This document shows, piece after piece, positions 63,101 through 64,000 of a stretch of DNA of 64,000 nt (its first letter is position 1; every line of letters starts with the position of its first letter). The stretch spans positions 77,723,345 through 77,787,344 of the forward strand of contig NC_092794.1 of assembly GCF_918797505.1 (NCBI RefSeq), written 5' to 3'. The notes beneath the pieces are model-generated. The model made no database searches. It saw only the letters and a list, made by a program, of their open reading frames with translations, and was not told the origin of the DNA. The position numbers and the translations under genes were made by a program. This DNA is from Bemisia tabaci (taxonomy: Eukaryota > Arthropoda > Insecta > Hemiptera > Aleyrodidae).

Positions 63101-63260
63101 CCATAAGAAGTTGACTACTTATTTTATTTTGTGCATTTTACAGCTAGTGATTCATCTGAATTCATGCGCAAAACATTGGAGGGTCTTCACATTCGCAAGA
63201 GAATACCCTCTAATTCACCTGGAAATCATGAATTCAACTCTGTCAATTTTCAACCAGTAG
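52..63260 (+). CDS. PTPN12: PTP-PEST-like protein tyrosine phosphatase gene (11 exons seen, 3' end outside window)
   Basis: Spliced gene whose exons join without breaking frame. Exon ends give phases 0,1,0,1,0,1,1,1,0,1,1, and every border is GT/AG. Counting from the ATG at 52, residues about 10-335 form one class I cysteine phosphatase domain. WPD Asp is residue 211, the nucleophile Cys is 243 in HCSAGCGRTG, and the P-loop Arg is 249. PTP-PEST enzymes (PTPN12/18/22) remove phosphate from tyrosines of adhesion and cytoskeletal proteins in the cytosol, and carry a long disordered tail that binds SH3 and SH2 adaptors. Here the tail starts in exon 6 and is at least 900 residues, longer than in human PTPN12 (about 780 residues in all). 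There is no signal peptide or membrane segment. The short PSTPIP-binding C-terminal homology box was not found and may lie beyond 64000. Family assignment is confident; orthology to PTPN12 rather than PTPN18 or PTPN22 is inference. Confidence 0.9.
360..620. repeat. Dispersed repeat with internal hairpin, inverted copy at 3600-3800
   Basis: The stretch from about 365 to 440 (TAAGAACCAAGGTGTTGTGT and following bases) reappears reverse-complemented at about 3720-3800. The neighbouring GCGAGAGTATGGACAG piece reappears near 3680, and related pieces are seen near 44150 and 45640. Within it, 444-487 and 519-562 form an imperfect stem of about 40 bp around CAAATTCTTTGGAAC. The family is unidentified, probably a non-autonomous DNA transposon. 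Confidence 0.6.
835..2082. mobile_element. TIR element with GTGTCTGCAGG / mirror ends
   Basis: The left end CACGGTGTCTGCAGGTC and right end CTTGTAGACACCCTG are inverted versions of one terminus. Next to each end sit short direct repeats of the form TCAGGGAATTT (about 872, 910, 934 on the left; 2000 and 2046 on the right). GAAAT flanks both sides and could be part of a target duplication, but this is weak. The interior holds no transposase, only AT-rich sequence and a 22-base A run. Probably a degenerate non-autonomous cut-and-paste element. Confidence 0.55.
2127..2306. repeat. Small palindrome sharing one arm with 3538-3590
   Basis: GGTTGACAAAAATCCTGC near 2157 pairs with GCAGGATTTTTGTCAACC near 2261. 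The flanks (GATTCCTTCCTTGAG against a GCAGGAATCCTTC end) pair more loosely. The right arm recurs at 3538-3590. ORFs across it are mirror images and are not genes. Confidence 0.6.
2435..3157. mobile_element. MITE-like element with AGGGGCCGTCCATAAA terminal inverted repeats
   Basis: The left end AGGGGCCGTCCATAAA (2435) and right end TTATTGGACGGCCCCT (to 3157) are inverted copies. Subterminal motifs around GCCTTACG and TACGTAA also mirror each other. It is about 720 bp with no transposase. The flanks show no clean target duplication. Superfamily not assigned. Confidence 0.65.
3330..3405 (-). repeat. tRNA-derived SINE head (A and B box)
   Basis: On the minus strand, TAGCCCACACGG (3399-3388) fits a polymerase III A box and GTTCGCGCCCC (3354-3344) fits a B box at tRNA-like spacing. 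The acceptor and anticodon stems do not fold cleanly, so it is read as a decayed SINE head and not a working tRNA. The 3' body and tail were not identified. Confidence 0.5.
3538..3800. repeat. Inverted copy of the 360-620 repeat
   Basis: Reverse complement of this stretch matches 360-620 through the GCGAGAGTATAGACAG and GGTACCTTTGGGCTTA segments and the TTATTAATCACTGAGG segment. The left part also carries the GCAGGATTTTTGTCAACC arm seen at 2127-2306, so two repeat families meet here. Confidence 0.55.
5250..6898. mobile_element. 1.65-kb foldback element (near-perfect palindrome)
   Basis: The sequence from AGAGGTTGTTCC (about 5257) reads as the reverse complement of that ending GGAACAACCTCTTT (about 6893). 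The match continues to a centre near 6070, where ATTTCACGGTCCCGAA meets its mirror. The arms are about 800 bp with scattered mismatches and almost no loop. Both arms contain CTCGCGAACGG-type and CGCGCGGGC segments and G/C runs. No transposase ORF is present; open frames in it are mirrored pairs. Confidence 0.85.
7325..7433 (+). CDS. PTPN12: PTP-PEST-like exon 2 (pTyr recognition loop)
   Basis: 36 codons plus one base. It continues the helical lead-in and ends KKKNRYKDILP. KNRYKDI is the conserved phosphotyrosine recognition loop of classical PTPs; its Tyr stacks on the substrate phosphotyrosine. The acceptor is TTTTCCGTAG and the donor GTAAGT (7434). The split codon (T plus TC of exon 3) gives Phe, matching the LPF/Y step that follows this loop in the family. 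Confidence 0.9.
7502..8034. mobile_element. hAT-type MITE with perfect 8-bp target duplication
   Basis: Begins TAGGGATGGACGAATATC and ends ATATTCAACATCCCTA. Both ends are directly flanked by TTCCGAAG (7494-7501 and 8035-8042). An 8-bp duplication with TAGGGATG-type ends is the signature of the hAT superfamily. Subterminal CGAATATTCGAA-like palindromes are dense at both ends and could be transposase binding sites. It is 533 bp with no ORF of note. It inserted about 60 bases inside the intron. Confidence 0.85.
8311..8931. mobile_element. 0.62-kb foldback element
   Basis: ATGGGCCTGTTGCAAACTTT at the left pairs with AAAGTTTGCAACAGGCCCAT at the right. Pairing continues for about 235 bases per arm, through GTGAACATTTTGT and the GTCGTTCC / GGAGCGAC segment, leaving a loop of about 145 bases. 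No ORF. Family unknown. Confidence 0.8.
9211..9325. repeat. Short tandem repeat, unit about 46 bp, 2.5 copies
   Basis: CACAGTGGCCCAGGGG, TACAGTGGGTCAGGGGAA and CACAGTGGGTCAGGGTAA are spaced about 46 bases apart. Between them lie related TTTTGGAAAAA stretches. Confidence 0.65.
9970..10181 (+). CDS. PTPN12: PTP-PEST-like exon 3 (phosphatase core)
   Basis: Two bases plus 70 codons. It carries SDYINANYIKG and YIASQGPLPNTVNDFWRM, both classical PTP core motifs that pack the central sheet, then QVIIMACNEEESGK, the strand leading to the KCxxYW motif. The acceptor TTTGTTTCAG is preferred to an upstream CAG because it restores the phase from exon 2. It ends at AAG|GTATCA in phase 0. Confidence 0.93.
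10182..10650 (+). other. Intron 3 of PTP-PEST-like gene
   Basis: GTATCA to GTCAAAGCAG. Short intron with a 17-base C run near 10408-10424 and T-rich sequence. No repeat element recognised. Confidence 0.85.
10651..10801 (+). CDS. PTPN12: PTP-PEST-like exon 4 (KCxxYW segment)
   Basis: 50 codons plus one base. Starts HKCENYW, the family's KCxxYW motif. The rest forms the variable beta strands before the WPD loop, with FSVRTMKLTY matching the usual (I/V)RxLxL strand. The acceptor is at 10649-10650. The donor GTATAA is weak, but it is the only one that keeps phase with exon 5. Confidence 0.9.
11376..12188. mobile_element. Palindromic mariner-like element remnant (two inverted transposase fragments)
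   Basis: The left end is TA followed by CGAGGTCTGTCCGGAAAG, a mariner-type terminal repeat. On the + strand about 11630-11810 reads as a mariner transposase segment: GDASWVYGYDPETK holds the first catalytic Asp of the D,D34D set, then VQSSVWIAPG, a frame break, and FFDHKGIVHHEYAP. From 12188 back to about 11800 the minus strand reads the same protein again, and reaches further (KESYQETLHSLW). The arms are about 330 bp and the loop about 58 bp. The right arm stops where a hAT-like repeat begins, so the outer right TIR is missing. Both copies are dead. Confidence 0.85.
12189..12710. mobile_element. hAT-like repeat rich in TATCGATA
   Basis: Starts TAGGGATGTCGATACTC, a hAT-type end like that at 7502. 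At least six TATCGATA sites and many half sites follow, clustered at the two edges (12210-12310 and 12604-12690) with ordinary sequence between. A mirror CATCCCTA end is not found on the right, so that end is truncated or decayed. No ORF. Confidence 0.7.
12869..13077 (+). CDS. PTPN12: PTP-PEST-like exon 5 (WPD loop and catalytic P-loop)
   Basis: Two bases plus 69 codons. WPDHGVP holds the general acid Asp (codon 12910-12912). HCSAGCGRTG holds the nucleophile Cys (13016-13018) and the phosphate-binding Arg. Both are intact, so the enzyme should be active. SAGCGRTG, with Cys where many PTPs have Val or Ile, is the usual form in the PTP-PEST group and supports that assignment. The end could be GCA|G or GGT|GTAAGT. 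The second (13077) is chosen because exon 6 must begin in phase 0 and GTAAGT is a strong donor. Confidence 0.95.
13870..14165. repeat. Diverged two-copy tandem duplication, unit about 155 bp
   Basis: The first copy has TGTTGCTACGGCTTTAAAAC, ACACACTTTTTAGAGCC and GAGAAAAGTAAC. The second has ATTGCTATGGCTTTGAAAG, ACACACTTTTAAACGTCC and GAGAAAAATAAC in the same order. Open frames across it are by-products of the repeat. Confidence 0.6.
16446..16696. mobile_element. Short TIR element with GGGCTTGGAAGACAAGGCGC ends
   Basis: The left end GGGGCTTGGAAGACAAGGCG and right end CGCCTTGTCCTCCAAGCCCC are inverted copies. TTAA lies near both outer edges (16440 and 16696), which could be a target duplication, though the spacing is not exact on the left. 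About 250 bp, no ORF. A larger relative lies at 55436-56060. Confidence 0.65.
17251..17635. other. 385-bp segment present only in left arm of the foldback
   Basis: The flanking ATCATTATAA and GAAACTAATTTGAAGGG are contiguous in the right arm (near 25130), so this segment was gained or lost on one side. It opens with a 13-base G run and contains an imperfect inverted pair around CTCAGAGTATATATC and GATACTCTGAG. No ORF. Confidence 0.7.
19261..19329. repeat. Pair of triloop hairpins plus a decayed third
   Basis: TCACTCGC-TAC-GCGAGTGA (19290-19308) and GCTCGC-TCC-GCGAGC (19315-19329) are perfect stems with three-base loops. CAAGGG...CCCTTG (19261-19280) is an adjacent stem with an eight-base loop. 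Same architecture as 27052-27206. Lies downstream of the jockey gag on the gag's coding strand. Confidence 0.75.
19547..20739. mobile_element. TA-flanked 1.2-kb palindrome with mariner-like ends
   Basis: Ends TACAGGGTGTCCCAAAAG and CTTTTGGGACACCCCGTA, flanked by TA. The arms are mirror images for nearly 590 bp each and meet near 20140-20160, at an A run facing a T run. GGGTGTCCCAAAAGT termini are typical of mariner-like elements. Mirror ORFs of about 80 residues appear on both strands. No transposase motif. It sits in sequence downstream of the jockey gag. Confidence 0.85.
20862..22284 (-). pseudogene. Jockey-clade retrotransposon ORF1 (Gag-like), frameshifted, ORF2 missing
   Basis: Read on the minus strand. 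22284-21712 encodes a basic, Ser/Pro-rich N-terminal region. 21743-20862 continues in another frame with KVKYHTYQIKEERAFKVIIRGLP, a jockey Gag fold. After that come Cys/His knuckles: QCKKCMCFAHTHRYC, CLKCAGPHDTSEC and CALCGEHHTANWRGC. These match the RNA-binding Gag of jockey elements. A single-base shift near 21735 breaks the frame. Reverse transcriptase should follow below 20862, but only about 120 bases separate the stop from the mariner-like palindrome and no RT motif is seen beyond it. A coiled stretch near the C-terminus (INSQNEIINKLQNQV) could multimerise. Confidence 0.85.
22290..23760. other. Foldback loop sequence without recognised genes
   Basis: Lies upstream of the jockey gag on the minus strand, so part may be its 5' UTR. 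Shows a 17-base C run near 23110 and an A run near 23660. No supported ORF. Confidence 0.5.
25549..26030. repeat. Tandem repeat, unit about 174 bp, three copies
   Basis: Copies start at TCACACGGAAAGCTCAT (25549), TCACACAAACAACTCAT (about 25725) and TCACACGGAGAGCTCAT (about 25898). Each contains AAAAATGCCTTTMATT, a CACCTG motif and AAGTTCCTA before GGACTAA. The copies are diverged from one another. Confidence 0.75.
27052..27206. repeat. Cluster of seven perfect triloop hairpins
   Basis: Consecutive stems, each with a three-base loop: 27052-27070 (8 bp, GAA), 27088-27102 (6 bp, TCC), 27105-27119 (6 bp, TAA), 27123-27139 (7 bp, GAA), 27145-27161 (7 bp, GTA), 27164-27182 (8 bp, GAA), 27186-27206 (9 bp, GGA). 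All pair without mismatch and sit 2-17 bases apart. The block is strongly GC-rich in an AT-rich intron. GCGAAGC, present in three stems, is a DNA mini-hairpin known for unusual stability. No coding frame explains it. Confidence 0.9.
28012..28253. repeat. Small inverted repeat pair
   Basis: CTCCACGGGACATTTCATGG (28015) and CCATGAAACGTCCCGTGGAG (28230) pair over about 32 bases with 1-3 mismatches, separated by about 180 bases. Likely ends of a small TIR element; target duplication not recognised. Confidence 0.6.
29764..30370. other. GC-richer segment with unclassified open frame
   Basis: An open frame of about 107 codons (29764-30087, +, no ATG at its opening) encodes a charged stretch with EEKKRDLSKKEAW. 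It has no matching splice phase to the phosphatase and I do not recognise it. Sequence to 30370 stays GC-rich, which suggests an old insertion. Confidence 0.3.
30939..31157 (-). other. Unclassified 72-codon ORF in a CpG-rich patch
   Basis: Minus-strand ORF starting at an ATGG context and opening MAKTEYRAQYSARESS. The sequence before it on that strand is GC-rich, ending with TTTTATAGCAGCAGACGAGG. It could be the 5' end of a retrotransposon or a retrocopy fragment. No domain is visible. Confidence 0.3.
31444..31660 (-). pseudogene. Non-LTR retrotransposon endonuclease fragment
   Basis: Minus-strand frame reads LSDLNGGIGQQDNSKIV, then GEDAVNDKRVCIVDVCKQ and LKVFNGLHQHKDSTDIFW. This order matches the apurinic-type endonuclease of RTE-like elements (GDLNARIG...G.NDNG..L..FC....L...NT.F.HK...TW). 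Here Asp-Leu-Asn of the catalytic motif is kept but the family's Ala-Arg is Gly-Gly. Only about 70 residues remain; no reverse transcriptase is nearby. Confidence 0.7.
31936..32188 (+). CDS. PTPN12: PTP-PEST-like exon 6 (end of phosphatase domain, Q-loop)
   Basis: 84 codons plus one base. Begins KLTQDFSLFSLV, continuing LLRAG of exon 5. RNMRKQRIAMVQTKEQY is the family's terminal helix region, with the Q-loop Gln that positions the catalytic water. The domain ends near REQL; the tail then starts with HPYENID and an acidic stretch. Another frame open across this exon was rejected because it breaks phase and lacks these motifs. Acceptor AATTATAG, donor GTAGGT. Confidence 0.94.
32466..32672. mobile_element. 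Short element with CAGTGGGTAATT / GTCCCACT ends
   Basis: Starts CAGTGGGTAATTGTCTGC and ends CTCACCTCCGTCCCACTA. The reverse complement of this layout recurs at 40636-40840 with GGGACAGAGGTGAG at one end and GAATTACCCAGTG at the other. GGGACAGAGGTGAG fragments also lie at 32995 and 40091. Probably a small MITE family. Confidence 0.55.
33848..35486. mobile_element. 1.6-kb foldback element
   Basis: Outer ends AAAGGACCCTACAACAAAAC and GTTTTGTTGTAGGGTCCTTT are exact mirrors. The arms (33848-34480 and 34860-35486) pair through GAGGGTCTTCCCAGACAC, CAAGATGATCTTGG and GCGGCGCGCGGGAACC with few mismatches. The loop is about 380 bases and no ORF is present. Confidence 0.87.
35752..39359. mobile_element. 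3.6-kb foldback element with tandem-repeat arms
   Basis: TAGTCCGAGAGCCAGACGAC on the left mirrors GTCGTCTGGCTCTCTGACTA on the right. The outer part of each arm is a 142-bp tandem array (TTTGTCTGCCGCC at 35846, 35988 and 36130; four mirrored copies on the right up to 39252). Next come diverged units of about 180 bp around ATGGCCGCC, ACGTCATG and GGTGTCGATTC. The middle sections of the two arms translate to identical 109- and 80-residue strings on opposite strands, so those arm parts are essentially identical. The innermost parts (37128-37380 and 37608-37960) are clearly diverged. Confidence 0.87.
40636..40840. mobile_element. Inverted copy of the 32466-32672 element
   Basis: Begins ACTGGGACAGAGGTGAGATT and ends near GAGAATTACCCAGTG, the reverse layout of the copy at 32466. 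The interior is diverged apart from TTCTGCCG and CTAACGATAGTAG. Confidence 0.5.
41592..43898 (+). CDS. PTPN12: PTP-PEST-like exon 7 (long disordered tail)
   Basis: 768 codons between a split Glu codon (shared with exon 6) and a split Gly codon (shared with exon 8). The frame is open throughout. The product is rich in Ser, Asn, Lys and Pro with no folded domain visible, as expected for the tail of this family. Basic Ser clusters (KKRSQTV, KERRNSFCQ, TRRNSSES) look like kinase sites. Pro-rich pieces (FPPSYQ, LPPDHRYSN) could bind SH3 domains. YQNM (42806), YSNM (42897) and YSNV (43685) are YxN tyrosines. The family's NPLH Shc site was not recognised. The open frame before the acceptor is shorter than the exon's neighbours would need, and the CAG at 41589-41591 fits the phase. 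Confidence 0.92.
43899..46062 (+). other. Intron 7 of PTP-PEST-like gene
   Basis: GTGAGT to TTATTTTGCAG. Contains a mariner-like element (44511-45491). Direct copies of the GAGAGTATGGACAG repeat flank it (about 44135-44220 and 45629-45710). The rest shows no gene. Confidence 0.85.
44511..45491 (-). mobile_element. Internally deleted mariner-like element with long TIRs and TA duplication
   Basis: CAAAGGGTGTCCCAAAAGTA at 44511 mirrors TACTTTTGGGACACCCTTTG ending 45491, and both are flanked by TA. The TIRs extend about 190 bp. On the minus strand, about 45000-44727 encodes a mariner transposase C-terminus: YSPDLAPCNFW carries the third catalytic Asp, then a stop, then RTKEEIKTAVQKTFK and a KWEERIHKCI segment that ends naturally. 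The N-terminal two thirds are missing. Not autonomous. Confidence 0.9.
46063..46230 (+). CDS. PTPN12: PTP-PEST-like exon 8
   Basis: Two bases, 55 codons and one base. Product starts VRMRHGSRDDLALCG after a shared Gly and ends NWNAFK. SRDDLALCG and VISRGSLVE are Ser-containing and look like linker. Acceptor TTTTGCAG and donor GTAGGT are strong and phases match both sides. No homologous domain recognised; it belongs to the gene by splice phase and strand. Confidence 0.75.
48510..49930. repeat. Tandem duplication, unit about 360 bp, interrupted by a MITE
   Basis: GTCTATGGGC-TCTCTA-AGGTA recurs at about 48515, 49203 and 49563, with a weaker version near 49919. The 49203 and 49563 copies align over about 360 bp (GAGGATTTGAGAAC, AAAAAATGCAGT, CCGGTTTTGGAAATTC, GGGACGCAAGTATGCGCAG). 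The first copy has lost the middle and holds the MITE. Confidence 0.8.
48615..49162. mobile_element. MITE with GGACCACTAGACAAGG ends and a preserved empty site
   Basis: GGACCACTAGACAAGGTACG at 48615 mirrors CGTACCTTGTCTAGTGGTCC ending 49162. The TIRs run about 120 bp with a few mismatches, including the ACACGATTCTTAC-like and CGTAGAACACGAT parts. AT flanks both sides. The neighbouring duplicate (about 49515-49530) reads TCATAATTGTAAAATTTCC across the same point, i.e. the pre-insertion sequence, so the borders are known well. No ORF. Confidence 0.87.
50579..51358. mobile_element. 0.78-kb foldback element
   Basis: Left arm 50579-50741 pairs with right arm 51194-51358. Shared parts include AAGTGATATCAAAA, TTCACTTGTTCAGCATATTG and the ATGGATCAAAAGGTGTTCC segment. 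The loop of about 450 bases has no ORF. Confidence 0.8.
51637..51707 (+). CDS. PTPN12: PTP-PEST-like exon 9
   Basis: Two bases plus 23 codons (DPTRTPSVNNHHHYLSC and so on), ending AGT|GTAAGT in phase 0. Small and without a known motif, but both splice sites are strong and the phases match exon 8 and exon 10. The acceptor is a TAGCAG tandem. Using the first AG (exon from 51634) adds one codon and keeps the frame. Confidence 0.72.
52994..53692. repeat. Nested palindrome A
   Basis: GAACCCTGCATAGAGCATGG pairs with CCATGCTCTGTGCGGGGTTC. The arms, 52994-53163 and 53535-53692, share AAAATTAGCTCACTTTTGCG and its mirror. The loop of about 370 bases is GC-richer. Confidence 0.8.
54229..54995. repeat. 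Nested palindrome B
   Basis: Arms 54229-54488 and 54746-54995 pair through GTTCTTCTAGATGATTAGCC, CAGATTTTGGTAGTTTTC-like and GTTTCCAAGTAATC segments. The loop of about 255 bases has no ORF. Confidence 0.8.
55436..56060. mobile_element. TIR element related to 16446-16696
   Basis: Left end TGGAGCTTGAAAGACAAAGC and right end GCGCCTTGTCTTCCAAGCCC are inverted versions of the 16446-16696 terminus, followed by GTAAGTGCAG and its mirror. About 625 bp; interior not recognised. Confidence 0.6.
57046..57115 (+). CDS. PTPN12: PTP-PEST-like exon 10
   Basis: 23 codons plus one base: EYENWSEAPGIDLDKVAATL and VK. The acidic YENWSEAPG piece is a further YxN tyrosine (57049). Acceptor CTTCCCCAG follows a long pyrimidine tract; donor GTAAAT is moderate. 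Phase matches both neighbours. Confidence 0.78.
57554..58508. mobile_element. TA-flanked MITE with CCGTAATATGGGGTGAAT ends
   Basis: CCGTAATATGGGGTGAATGG at 57554 is the exact mirror of CCATTCACCCCATATTACGG ending 58508, with TA on both sides. Copies of GGTGAATAGGGACA repeat near the ends (57580, 58290, 58318) in both orientations and may be transposase binding sites. TA duplication suggests the Tc1/mariner superfamily, possibly its pogo branch (inference). No transposase. Confidence 0.85.
58541..61540. mobile_element. 3.0-kb foldback element with YY1-like motif arrays
   Basis: Left arm 58541-59675 and right arm 60320-61540 pair from GAGAAATACG inward to AGGGCCATGGAAAGAGGGCA and its mirror. 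Each arm holds three to four diverged units of about 140-180 bp built on TGTAATTTTGGTCGTA and CAAGATGGCGGC. Mirrored 64-codon ORFs in the arms are identical, so the arms are very similar there. The right arm has about 100 extra AT-rich bases near 61230-61320. The loop (59676-60319) shows no gene. Confidence 0.87.
61721..63051. mobile_element. 1.3-kb near-perfect palindrome
   Basis: AAAGAGCCGTATGCAAAAAC mirrors GTTTTTGCATACGGCTCTTT. The arms are about 650 bp and meet at 62388-62398 with a loop of only about 10 bases. The two 91-codon ORFs on opposite arms translate identically, so the arms are almost free of differences. The only clear arm difference is about a dozen extra bases on the left near 62365. 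No transposase. Confidence 0.9.
63144..63260 (+). CDS. PTPN12: PTP-PEST-like exon 11 (last exon in window)
   Basis: Two bases, 38 codons and one base. Product: a shared Ala, then SDSSEFMRKTLEGLHIRKR and a Ser/Pro/Asn-rich stretch. Acceptor TTTTACAG and donor GTAAGT are strong. It ends in phase 1, so at least one more exon lies beyond 64000. Confidence 0.8.
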   Translation, partial: LVIHLNSCAKHWRVFTFAREYPLIHLEIMNSTLSIFNQ

Positions 63261-64000
63261 GTAAGTGAAAAAGTCAGCAACTTTAGCCTGTGACATTCTG
63301 CAGAACGAACTTCAACCCAACTAATTTTCTTCTTGCTGTTTTTAAGACTTTCACTGTTATTTTTTGAAAAATGGGAAAGTGGCAATTTTAGATCTTTCCG
63401 GTCAAAATTCTATGAGCAAGCTCTTGCACTACTGTTAAGAAATGTAGAGTCCCCATTGTTGCTTTAAAACCACCGCTTCTCGTTAGGGAGAGGATGATTA
63501 ATATCCATTAAGAATAAAAAATTTCCCTGCCGTACCAGGTCTACTTCATCCTGTGCAATGGTGTCTTGCATTGCAACAGAAACAGCAAGGGTATCATTCA
63601 GACCAGGTGATACTGACCAAACCTCTTCCAGTCTAATTAGCATGACAACATACAAAGGCTGCCCCAACAAACTAAAGACGAATCCCGTTCGAAGCAAACT
63701 ATTCAAGATAGGTATCAGAGTACGGTTTGCAGGAACTTGTAGCTTACTTCATTAGCTTTCTGAGTAAAACAGTGCCAAGTTTTTTTCAGTTAAATCCACA
63801 CTCTTTCGATCTTGAAAAATCAGACCAATGAGATCCCTTCATCTACCAATATAGTTGTCTTTTTCTTATTGTGTTACCAATTTTGCAAAACTTCTCATTT
63901 GTCTCCATGTGTATTCAACTTTCGTGGCTAAGGATGCTTGTTTGATTTTCGTTACAACTCCTGCCTCAGATAAGTTAAAAAATAGTTTGACAAAATGCCT
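63261..64000 (+). other. Start of intron 11
   Basis: Begins GTAAGTGAAA. Open frames on both strands near 63464-63755 have no phase-compatible splice sites that I could support and no recognised motif. Confidence 0.6.

Larger units (their letters stand above)
57116..63143 (+). other. Intron 10 of PTP-PEST-like gene (6.0 kb)
   Basis: GTAAAT to GCATTTTACAG. Nearly filled by a TA-flanked MITE (57554-58508), a 3-kb foldback (58541-61540) and a 1.3-kb palindrome (61721-63051). Nothing seen in 57116-57550 or 61541-61720. Confidence 0.85.

Noticed and set aside
63464..63755. Additional exon of the phosphatase
   Set aside because: No acceptor/donor pair in the needed phase 1 was supported; the frame lacks similarity to the tail.

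Overview
The window looks like AT-rich nuclear DNA from an animal, most likely an arthropod. Large introns with GT/AG borders separate the exons of one gene. The transposon relics are of insect type: jockey-like Gag, RTE-like endonuclease, mariner-like elements and hAT MITEs. A hemipteran such as a whitefly would fit, but nothing here proves the species.

One host gene can be supported, and it crosses the whole window on the + strand. It is a PTP-PEST-type cytoplasmic protein tyrosine phosphatase (PTPN12/18/22 group). I could chain eleven exons with matching splice phases: 52-168, 7325-7433, 9970-10181, 10651-10801, 12869-13077, 31936-32188, 41592-43898, 46063-46230, 51637-51707, 57046-57115 and 63144-63260. 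Exons 1-6 encode the complete catalytic domain, with KNRY loop, WPD loop, HCSAGCGRTG P-loop and Q-loop. Exon 7 is a single exon of 2.3 kb that encodes a long Ser/Asn/Lys-rich, probably disordered tail. Exons 8-11 continue that tail. The last codon is split at 63260, so the gene runs past the right edge. The readable part is at least 1261 residues.

More than 90 percent of the window is intron. The introns are crowded with inverted-repeat (foldback) elements from about 0.25 to 8 kb. The larger ones are at 5250-6898, 8311-8931, 17159-25217 (with another palindrome and a broken jockey gag in its loop), 33848-35486, 35752-39359, 50579-51358, 52259-55430 (two nested palindromes), 58541-61540 and 61721-63051. 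Several arms contain tandem repeats of about 140-180 bp, and some opposing arms are identical over long stretches. Smaller cut-and-paste elements can be classified by their ends: a hAT MITE with a perfect 8-bp target duplication (7502-8034), a mariner-like element with TA duplication and a transposase C-terminus (44511-45491), a TA-flanked MITE (57554-58508), and a MITE whose empty site survives in a neighbouring duplicate (48615-49162).

The most unusual non-coding structure is a 155-bp cluster of seven consecutive perfect hairpins, each with a three-base loop (27052-27206). A smaller related cluster lies at 19261-19329. Also notable are repeated copies of a 12-mer identical to the YY1 consensus in two different foldbacks, a TATCGATA-rich hAT-like repeat, and a set of YxN tyrosine motifs spread along the phosphatase tail. 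No bacterial features, CRISPR arrays, rRNA genes or functional tRNA genes were seen.
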